A DNA stretch of 64,000 nt from Lactuca virosa (Eukaryota > Streptophyta > Magnoliopsida > Asterales > Asteraceae). The stretch is from NCBI GenBank assembly GCA_928212115.1, contig CAKMRJ010003334.1, positions 99,770,223 through 99,834,222 on the forward strand, written 5' to 3'. A program made the position numbers and the translations under genes. Below, in pieces: positions 46,260 through 55,538 of this stretch. Under the pieces are notes generated by a model, which was not told the origin of the DNA, did no database searches, and saw only the letters and a program-made list of their open reading frames with translations. Numbering within the stretch: position 1 is the stretch's first letter; every line of letters begins with the position of its first letter.

Positions 46260-47430
46260 TGTAACATCCAGATTCCCAGGTATTCTATGTTATTCATTTA
46301 TTTTGAGTTATGAGGAGGGACTCGACGAGTTGACGCCTAGAATCGTCGAGTAGGATCGCGATTTGCTGACTGGATTAATGAAGGGACTCGACGAGTCGAT
46401 GGGTGGACTCGACGAGTCCGCGTTGTGGACAAAAACCCTAAATCTTTGGGCCTGTGCCCTATTTAAGGGTCCTTATAGCCCTCAACTGCGGCTACCAGTC
46501 CAGAGAGAGAAACCCTACAGAGCTTGAACGAGTGGTATAAGAGAGAGAGCCTTTTTGATCCTTATTAGTGTGATTTTTTTGCAAAGAAGAAGGTGTTTCC
46601 AGCAAGATGAGGTCAAGGGGGTTGCTATTCTGTGGGTTTCCAGCTTGGATCTGCAACTTTGAGGTAGTAAATCGATCCCTTCTTCTGTTTAGTATGAGAT
46701 CCTTGAATAGGGTTTTCTATACCCTTTTATTGGCTTGAAATGATGAGTATATTGTCCCTTTGAGTGTTAGACTCTGGATCTGGACCTTTGGAGGTCCAAA
46801 GAGCCTTATCCAACCTGCTTTATGTTGTTCCATGGAAGAAATGATCTTAGGTTGCCTTTTTAGAGATGATTTCACCAAAGAGAGCCCTATGTGTCTTGCA
46901 TGAGTGTAAAGGTCGGACCTTTACGTGGTTATTGTAAATGGGGAGGGCAGATCTATAGGTTAGAGAAGCGGATCTGACCTCAGAAGGTCATTTGAGTGTT
47001 GCCATGGACGCTACTCGCCGAGTTCATAAGTGGACTCGACGAGTCGAGTCGGGGTTGCCCCGCGATTCGTGACAGGTGTAACCCGTCGAGTGAAGGGATG
47101 ACTCGACGTGCCAAGTGAGGCTAGAAGGATTCTGAGGACCCGCATGGACTCGCCGAGTCGCCCATGTGCACTCGACGAGTCGAGTCAAAGTTTGACCGTT
47201 GACTTCAGTTGACCTTAGGGTTTTGGTCAAGCTGATTCAGGAGAGTTCAGGGAGGGGTAGGATGGCCTTCTACCCAATCTTTATAGATGAGGCTATGAGA
47301 GGGTATTGATCAGGAATGTTATTCGTATGATAGGAGGAGGCTAGGTCGGGACGTCAAGCACGAGAGTTTATCCGACTTCGTACGAGGTGAGTCTTCTCAC
47401 TATACTGTACCTAGGATGGTACCTATGTGT

Positions 47431-47647
47431 GACCGGAAGGTCTTATATGCTATGAGATGAATGTGTTGTATGATGTTATGTGATATGTATGTGTTATGTA
47501 TGTTATGAATGAGAAGGACCGGAAGGTCATTATGATGTGGACCGGAAGGTCATGATGATATGGACCGGAAGGTCATTACGGGTAGGACCGGAAGGTCTAC
47601 CAGGGTTGTGGGACGGAAGTACTCTGAGACACAGTGACCGGAAGGTC
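47431..47647 (+). repeat. Six GACC-GGAA-GGTC hairpin units in G2
   Basis: Exact copies at 47431, 47517, 47540, 47563, 47586 and 47636; four of them are 23 bp apart, and a decayed copy lies at about 47611. Each can form a 4-bp stem with a GGAA (GNRA-type) tetraloop. Confidence 0.9.
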
Positions 47648-47829
47648 TTATAGCTTTGACTGGCGTATGTGCGTATGTGGTATTTTGGGTAACTCACTAA
47701 GCATTTATGCTTACAGTTGTTGTGTTATGTGTTTCAGGTACTAGAGAGGATCGCGGGAAGGCGCCGGCATGATCCGTACACACTCATGGAGTTTATGTCT
47801 TGAGATTATGGGATATGCTTTGTTATGAT

Positions 47830-48582
47830 TGTTGGGTTATGAGCATTCTAACACTCCTAAGTGTACATGCAACCCTAAATACCTTGGATCTATGTTTTCT
47901 CTATTATACATACAATTATGAACATCCAAGGTATTATCCTAATCTAGCATACAAAATAATAAATATAACAAGATAGAATACATACCTCTTTGATGTAGAA
48001 TGTCTTCATGAAGCTTGAGTGCCTAGTGCCCCAAGTGTGACACCTCAAATGGTTCACACAACACCAAATACACTTGGAATAACTTGAGAGAAACTTGAAC
48101 ACTCCTTGAAATCGTCTAGCCCTCACACTCACACATTAGTGCATGATTTCTTGAGCCATGGGATTCTTTTATATGGTGGCTATTAGGGTTACACCATGTA
48201 ACTCATAACTTTACCCATTCCTTATGCTCCATGGATTTTAACCTCCATGGAGTATCCATGGGTCACCCCATGGACTTAGTCCAACATAAGGAATCTTGGA
48301 TCACAAGCCCACATATATAAGAATGAATGATTTACACAATCAACCCATATATTTAATTAGTCTCCTTTTGATCACTTAATTAATTCCAAATTAATTCTTG
48401 ATCAATACTAATTAAATAACATTATTAATATATTAGAACTTATAATATATTAACCAACCTTAAGTGTTATTTCTCTCATTATAGTCTATCCAAATGCATG
48501 ATGCCATGCAACCCAAATGGACCATGCCGGGTCGGGTCAAGTCTTACCAATTATAGTTATTGACTTAGACATTAATCCAACA
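47830..48582 (-). repeat. 3' LTR of Copia B
   Basis: Plus-strand ends TGTTGGGTT and AATCCAACA. A purine-rich tract (complement of 48583-48596) adjoins it, reading CTTATCCAAGTGGGAGAC on the minus strand. Confidence 0.93.
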
Positions 48583-48596
48583 GTCTCCCACTTGGA

Positions 48597-51500
48597 TAAG
48601 TCTAAAACTATTATTGCGTATGACTTCAGGAACCGATCAGCAATCGTAGCTCTCAAAAGCTTCTGTCGAACTCTGACCTTGTCGATGAACTCTGACCTTT
48701 GTCAATGACTTGTCCATTAGATAAGGGATCATATATTCCTCCATTCTAGCTATCATATGGACTGAGACATGGATTATCAATCATTCTCTCTGTCCATTTG
48801 TTGTTTTCCGATTTCCGATTCATGATGACTGACTGATTGAACAAATCAAATCAGTCCTGGCTTGGCCAAGCACTCACACGTATCATCTTTAAATCATCGA
48901 GGGGCCCACAGATATCGCTTTTATCCCGAAGGTAAAAGGAATGGATAAACTTCGACTCATATGGCTTGTTCTACTACTTGTTGAATCATACACAAAGGCA
49001 CGTTTTATAACATCGAGTTACCAATGCGTTTTCGTGCAATCAATGTATAACCAACTCATAGTAACAACTCATATCTCTAGGTTTGAAGAATATAAGATAT
49101 TATCGTCTCATGATCACTCGTGATAAAATCCATGAAGTGATTCAAATGAGCGCGGGTTGAATCCAATACTCAGAACTTATGAGCACTCATGAGTGTTGTA
49201 GCACCACTTTGTCCACCAACTTGGACCTCTACAAACCAACCCATGACAGTCTTGATTCATATCTACTTCCAACATATGACCGACTGTGGATGGTTGAATA
49301 ACTTAATCATTCAGGAAGAGCGACTTAGTTATTCTGGAAGTCAAAACATGCAAAGTGAAACACAAGAATAAATGAATCAAATATGGTATCAAACCCTATG
49401 AATATAAATAAACACTTTTATTTATCACCATACTGATTACTCATTATTCATTGTTTCGGTTTTATCAACTTTATACTTGAATTTAAAACAAAAGTTGTCC
49501 CATGCTCCAAGCATGTACACTATGTTTTCTAAACACTAGTCATGCCATACACCAAGTATGCATACTATGTTTGTCTATGATCTTTACTTTGTAAAATAGA
49601 TCAATTGAACATCACTCCAATGATCCTCTTTTCACAGTCCCAAATCCTTACTGCAAATGCAAGAATTCCAAATTCATGCCATTTACTGAAATCTGTTAGA
49701 TTCTAAACTTATATGCATTGATCCTCTTAATGATTATGCACGAAGTCAGAAAGACTTGACAACAATCATTACAGAGCATTCCAAAGGAGATCAGCTCCTT
49801 GGAAACATCCTTCTTTCATTAAGTTTCCTAATCTTACACAGATTGAATAATTTCTAACTTTGAAACATTTCCATATTCCATTTTGACTATCACTTCTGAA
49901 CAAGAGTTGCCTCCTTACAGATTATGTCAATATGGTCCTTCCAGAATTAACATTATACTTCCAACTGTCCTTGAGCAACCAATCTTTGGTAAACCTTAGA
50001 TTGTCCTCGACAATTGCTTAATCATTTTAGTCATATCCAATTCTAGACCTTTTCCCTTCATAATGCCCCAGGCATTTGGAAAATTTTAGAAAGGATGAAT
50101 ATAGCACATGTAATCGATCCTATATCCGAAGCATATGGGACACGATTCATGATGTCTCACATAAAGACTAAACCAGTCTTTTGCTATAATATTTCCATTT
50201 CAATTTGCCAAGTTCTCAAAATTCAGATTATGAAAAGGGATGCCGTAATCATAATCGAATTTCAGAACGCAAATAATGGACCCATATATAGAATTTCCTT
50301 ATGTTGAGCCATTCCAACATGAAATTCATATATATATCCTTGATTAAATACGATTAAAATCTCAATCTAAGCTTTTAGAATTGAAATGAAGTATAATTTC
50401 CTCTCCCTTAATTATAGCAAAACAACTTTTTCAACCCCTGCAACCTCACGAATTGAAACTTTTGTTTTCTATAATTAACATTGCTAACTTGCAACCTTTG
50501 TCATAATTATCATGCTCCCACTAACATGATGATTATTAGCATAACACTTATGCTCCCACTAGCTTTGACATGTACTCAGAAATCAGCTGACTTTCTTACC
50601 AAAGTTCAGATTTCTGATACTAGATTGTTTTGATAAAACTTTATCAAAATCATACACCTCTCTTAGATAGCTCACATGTGTGTCTAAACAATTTTAGAAC
50701 TATGAAAAGGGATGCCGTAATCATAGTCTCATTGTTTAGACCTTTGCCACTTCTCACAAGTCCATGTTAGTGTGCCGGTAAACCACACACGCTCCACTAA
50801 CGACTTTGAGAATGCAAATATCACAATTGCTATCTAGCTAAAATCTACTTAGTGAAAGTGTTTCCTCACCATCATTTTCATGAATCGGAGAGAAACCTTA
50901 TGACACTTAGATTTAATAGTGTATGTGTTCTTATCCATGTGAATTTGTCAAAACCATAATCACAAGACAAGGTTAGTGACAAATCCAAACTCATATTGAT
51001 TAAACTTGTGCAATCTTAAATTCTTGCCATTTGGCAGCTCAGGTGCCTGCCATTGCTTCCAAGTAGTTGTGCAACCAATTGAGAACTCTCAGAACTCCTA
51101 TGCAAAGCCAACTTGAATAGGCACAAAAATTTCAACACGATAGGTTATAAACCTCAAGTCGTGTGCTAGTGAAGGACTTTAGGTTTTATTCTTGATTAAG
51201 TCTTGAAACTTTCAAGAGCTTTAAGACTCCCACTGTCCTCTTGACATATAAGACTCCCTTGTCAAATATTCAAGAGATAGTGCGGATTCTTTATCAAGAC
51301 TAACACTTTACACAATTGGCCTAAGTTGGTCTCTGTTTTATCCAAAACATCACAACTTACCAATTTCAAATGTACAAGAGTAGATAACCTTTTACTCTTA
51401 CATTTGACTAGTGTTAACAAACCCTCTTTAAGATATGTCACTCAAGTTACAATCTTGGAGTATGACTCTAAGAATTGTTTTGGAACGAAGTATGACTCAT

Positions 51501-51600
51501 CTTTTTGATTTAACCATTTCAACAATTCATGACTCCTCTTCTTAGTCATAAGAATGCACTAAGATGACTTTAGAGGACCAATTGTGATATGGTATCTTAA
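48597..51600 (-). other. Non-coding 3' part of Copia B
   Basis: No domain is legible. The CATGCCATAC phrase and repeated GGGATGCCGTAATC words (near 50238 and 50709) recur. A third copy of the leader stem-loop is at 50766-50801, far from the leader, so parts of the leader have been copied within the element. Confidence 0.55.
50766..50801 (-). ncRNA. Displaced third stem-loop in Copia B
   Basis: Stem GTTAGTG/CACTAAC with a 22-nt loop; the loop palindrome has one change. Flanked by the same CTCACAAGTCCATG / CGACTTTGAGAATGCAAA context as the leader copies. Confidence 0.65.
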
Positions 51601-51612
51601 TCATTAAGATGA

Positions 51613-51834
51613 TCATAAACATGATACTAAAGTACTCTCCCATCTTTTCAGATTTGAGAAACTTTTATCTTTCTGCCATACTTTGATTCTTCTTATTCGT
51701 TCTGTCTCACATTGAAACTTCTCCAATGCTACAGACTTATACTTAAACTTATAAGTATAACCATATTTACTGAACTTAAGTAAATCATGACGAATAGTCT
51801 TCTTGATCTTTTGTGGTGGACTTGACCAGTGCAC
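51613..51834 (-). pseudogene. Copia B integrase relic
   Basis: The minus strand reads FSKYGYTYKFKYKSVALEKF, then IRRIKVWQKDKSFSNLKRWE. It aligns by eye with the Copia A integrase segment TNDYSRYDYVYLIKHKSETF...IKMLRSDRGGEYLS. Catalytic residues are gone (RSDRGG is WQKDKS). Confidence 0.6.
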
Positions 51835-52344
51835 AAGAATGTGTACTCGATCCCTTAGTCCTTTCCTTATTCACATAAGGAATTAGTCTTAATTTTCCAA
51901 GCTGAAAGTTCTCATTCATCATACTATACAACTTGCATGATTCCAAGTTTCGGTCCAATTGAACCTTGGGTGATGAGAATCTTTCCTTATTTGGTAATAT
52001 TAGACACTACCACAACCGAAAGAATCAAATCCATTTTTCCAATATTGCTATCAATGGAATCTTATAAGCAACAACTTTTCACAAATGCCATTGTAAGGAT
52101 ACTTAAAATAAATAAAATCAAAACCTTTTTCTTTTATTTTAAAACTTTGCGGAAAAACTTATCCTTACAATCCATATGAAAACCTTGTTGTTATCTATTC
52201 CTAAGCAATATAAATATCATAACTCTTAAGTAATAGCCCAAAATTCTGATCACCGAACCATGCGATTGAAATCCATCTTCGCGATCAGAATCAGCATGTA
52301 CTTAATAGAGTTAGACAATGGACTTTACCTGAAGTAGAGCCAAA

Positions 52345-52420
52345 CTTATTGACTTTAACATCCTTAGGTAAATTTGGCAGCTTCGTAACCAATGCCCCTT
52401 CCTTTGGCAATAGTTACCTA
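52345..52420 (-). pseudogene. Copia B gag zinc-knuckle relic
   Basis: The minus strand near 52370-52415 reads CQRKGHWLRSC, the second half of a CCHC knuckle as in Copia A (CHEKGHWKRSC). The plus-strand frame over it is a shadow. Confidence 0.55.
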
Positions 52421-53293
52421 TGGACCCTTGATAATGGGACTATCTCAGACTTCGCCTCTCTCTTTACCATTGGGTCAACCGAGTTGACTATGGCCGATCC
52501 CTTTCCATTGGGAAGAGAGAGCTTTACTGGATATCCAATGTCATCATTGTCAATGTCCATAGCGTTTTAGGAAGTTGATCTTAGCAAATAGATAAGATCA
52601 TTAAGGGTCTTGTCTTAGTCTGTTTCATAGGATTCCCAAAAGAACTCACTATGTGACTTAGAAAGTAGTTGAGCCACCAACTTTCTCAAGACTTTGACAC
52701 CCAACTCTCCCGGCTTGTCAATATGTGACTACATCTCCAAGATGTGATCACACCTAGACCTTGCCTTGCCAATAGGGCTTGAGTGACCTTAAACTTTTTA
52801 GGAACTTGTGGGTTAGGGAGAATAATTGGAGGAGGTGAAAGAAGTATGATATCCATGGGACATCATCTTCATTTAGGAAAGCTTGTTTCAAGAGATTTGG
52901 GAAGATCATAAATGTCTAGACCAGACATCTTTTTGGGAGATATTCAAGATAGTTGATTTAAAGTCCTTAATATGACACCCAATATGAAATATTAAGGCTA
53001 GGACCCAACAAACTATTTTATAACTTAGAAGAGGGATGCCGTAATCCAAGCTATAAAATATTTGAAGGTAGGTGAATGACGATTCACCAATTTCCACCAT
53101 GAAAAACGAAATAATTTATTAGGTTTTAATTGGATTTGAAAGTCCTAGATCTTTGAGATTCATTGAACTGTTCAAAGGCATGTTTCAATCTCGAGTGTGC
53201 CCTTCAGGTTTTGTGACTGGGATGCCGAGGATCACAAAACAAGGTGTGAATAACCATGCAAATATACTTGGTACCCTTAATATTTACCCCTTA

Positions 53294-53329
53294 ATCAGTG
53301 TGCCGGTTAACCACACACGCTCCACCGAT
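53294..53329 (-). ncRNA. Leader stem-loop 2 of Copia B
   Basis: In sense RNA the stem is AUCGGUG/CACUGAU, seven pairs with one G-U, and a 22-nt loop holding GGTTAACC. Confidence 0.7.
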
Positions 53330-53376
53330 ACTATGATAAATATTAAGTTACCCTTTGCCTACCTTGTTAAGTCCAG

Positions 53377-53412
53377 GTTAGTGTGCCGGTTAACCACACA
53401 CGCTCCACTAAC
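53377..53412 (-). ncRNA. Leader stem-loop 1 of Copia B
   Basis: Stem GTTAGTG/CACTAAC, seven pairs, 22-nt loop with GGTTAACC, starting 83 nt before stem-loop 2 in the transcript. Confidence 0.7.
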
Positions 53413-53554
53413 GACTTAAGCAAAGTGCAAAGTGTAATTTCATGGGTTAGCACCAAATTCACATTTTCCTAAGTAACTAAGATTGGGTATTAATAAGAGT
53501 TTAGTTACTTAGTATTTATCATTAATACTTTTAATGAAAGGAGAATTATAGTCC

Positions 53555-53735
53555 TTGTCCTACCCGTTCGGCTAACGACCCTCCACCAGTCAAGGAAGCG
53601 GTGGGTGAGAGTGGACACCCATTAAACTGCCATTTTATAGGCAGTAACCTTATACCCCCCTTATAGACCGGCTTCGTGAATGAGGCCTACTAACGGTAAG
53701 ACTGACTTTACTCTTATACATATATATAAATATTA
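53555..53735 (-). promoter_or_regulatory. Conserved leader block of Copia B
   Basis: Sense phrases CCTCATTCACGAAGC (complement of 53671-53685), CTATAAAATGG, and CCACC...GGTGG around a 12-base loop next to GTCGTTAGCCGAACGGGTA match Copia A and E. Confidence 0.75.
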
Positions 53736-53838
53736 TTAACTTATAATATTATAAAGTATAAGGGTTGAATTTTAACTTTTAAAATTCTAAGGGCTAACTT
53801 GGAATTAAAGTATTCATAAGTGAAAACTTTTCAAATTC

Positions 53839-54213
53839 CAAAACTTGAGGGCAAGTTTTGAAACTATTCAAAACTAATTAATTCCATAACTTATGAGTTT
53901 AAAGTAGTTTTAATTAAAAAAAAAAAAAAAAAAAACTCTTCAAGTTCCATAACTTGAGGACAAGTTATGGAAGACTTTAAACTAATTAATAAAAAAAATA
54001 ACTTTTTTTTATTGTAACTTATGGAACTAATTAAGGTTACACTTTTTTTTTAATTTAATGAAGAGACTCTTGAACCTCCATAACTTGAGGACAAGTTATG
54101 GAGTCATAAAACCATTTAATTAGAACTAGACTCTTCATTTTGTAACCTTTGCCAACTTTTATGAGTTTTATGATTCTTAAATGTGACTTTTCATATAACT
54201 TGAGGACAAGTTA
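53839..54213 (-). ncRNA. Four hairpins in the Copia B leader
   Basis: CAAAACTTG-AGGG-CAAGTTTTG (53839-53860), a 12-bp stem around CCATAACTTG (53945-53972), another 12-bp stem (54076-54103) and a 7-bp stem TAACTTG-AGGA-CAAGTTA (54196-54213). All have 4-nt loops. A 19-base A run lies at about 53919-53937. Confidence 0.75.
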
Positions 54214-54556
54214 CAAAAACACACTTTGGAATCAACTCTTAGATTAAAATGGATTGAAAACAACTATTTCACACAACTTTTCTATTAATCTAAGAACCTC
54301 ATAAGAACAAGATAATTCAAATCATCAATCTTCAAGAAATTAGCATGAACATACAAACTAATACAAATCTTGAAATTATGACAATTATCTTAGAAATTGG
54401 ATTAGCATGAACATTACCACATCAAAAACAAGTTTATAAGTCCAAAAACATCTTAGGGTAATGTTCCTAGTCCAATTCCAGCCAAAACAATCGAATATAT
54501 GCATCCAACTCGATTTTTCAGCTACTTTTGCAAGTATAACAAGAAAACAAGCCTAG

Positions 54557-54568
54557 GCTCTGATACCA
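54557..54568 (-). other. Primer-binding site of Copia B
   Basis: The minus strand reads TGGTATCAGAGC one base from the 5' LTR. Confidence 0.87.
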
Positions 54569-54569
54569 C

Positions 54570-55322
54570 TGTTGGGTTATGAGCATTCTAACACTCCTAA
54601 GTGTACATGCAACCCTAAATACCTTGGATCTATGTTTTCTCTATTATACATACAATTATGAACATCCAAGGTATTATCCTAATCTAGCATACAAAATAAT
54701 AAATATAACAAGATAGAATACATACCTCTTTGATGTAGAATGTCTTCATGAAGCTTGAGTGCCTAGTGCCCCAAGTGTGACACCTCAAATGGTTCACACA
54801 ACACCAAATACACTTGGAATAACTTGAGAGAAACTTGAACACTCCTTGAAATCGTCTAGCCCTCACACTCACACATTAGTGCACGATTTCTTGAGCCATG
54901 GGATTCTTTTATATGGTGGCTATTAGGGTTACACCATGTAACTCATAACTTTACCCATTCCTTATGCTCCATGGATTTTAACCTCCATGGAGTATCCATG
55001 GGTCACCCCATGGACTTAGTCCAACATAAGGAATCTTGGATCACAAGCCCACATATATAAGAATGAATGATTTACACAATCAACCCATATATTTAATTAG
55101 TCTCCTTTTGATCACTTAATTAATTCCAAATTAATTCTTGATCAATACTAATTAGATAACCTTATTAATATATTAGAACTTATAATATATTAACCAACCT
55201 TAAGTGTTATTTCTCTCATTATAGTCTATCCAAATGCATGATGCCATGCAACCCAAATGGACCATGCCGGGTCGGGTCAAGTCTTACCAATTATAGTTAT
55301 GGACTTAGACATTAATCCAACA
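54570..55322 (-). repeat. 5' LTR of Copia B
   Basis: 753 bases. Differs from the 3' LTR at four positions by eye. Confidence 0.93.
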
Positions 55323-55538
55323 ATGATAACATTGGATACATTATGTTTTGATATTACCTTATGAATAAAAGTATGTTTTAAAAATGAAAAATTGTTTTGG
55401 AAATTTACGTTGTTACATAGTGGGAGCATCGGAGGAAATCTGAATGGACTTGGAAGCCGCTGTGATGCAAGAGCATTATCTGAATTTGTTCGCCGCAACA
55501 GGCTTCGAGGACGAAGCCTAGTTTAAGTGGCGGAGAGT

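Larger units (their letters stand above)
47830..55322 (-). mobile_element. Copia B: young non-autonomous LTR retrotransposon
   Basis: A 7493-bp minus-strand element with perfect ATGAT duplications (47825-47829 and 55323-55327). The two LTRs (753 bp each) differ at only four positions by eye, about 0.5%. The primer site is at 54557-54568. The 6-kb inside has no long reading frame; only short relics of gag and integrase can be read. It therefore seems to have moved recently using proteins from another element. Its leader and LTRs are closely related to those of Copia A and E. Confidence 0.92.
46260..55417 (+). repeat. G2: gypsy solo LTR, itself split by Copia B
   Basis: The LTR runs 46260-47829 and resumes at 55328 (after the ATGAT duplicate) to 55417, about 1660 bases in all. 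It begins TGTAACATCC and ends TTGTTACA. Flanks TAATG and TAGTG agree at four of five. Contents: ACTCGNCGAGT dyads (46320 to 47190), a GACCGGAAGGTC array (47431-47647) and the shared 3' block (47685-47775). Confidence 0.8.
45990..55538 (+). pseudogene. G1 pol tail (after integrase), split by G2
   Basis: 45990-46259 reads in shifting frames as the GPY/F region that follows gypsy integrase (MGPRYFGSSGFCQ, PEEFG, IHSTFHVPQLRKD-like, then ERPNYAKRPVAVVDKEIPLERV). After the G2 insertion, 55418-55538 continues with EHRRKSEWTWKP and ends before the 3' LTR. This ending is typical of Tekay/Del elements. Frameshifts make it dead. Only the two outer pieces belong to it; 46260-55417 is the inserted G2 with Copia B. 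Confidence 0.7.

Noticed and set aside
48597..52200. Stretches in Copia B rich in CTCCCACTA and similar phrases as intact pol
   Set aside because: No continuous frame and no catalytic motif; only the short integrase and gag relics could be supported.
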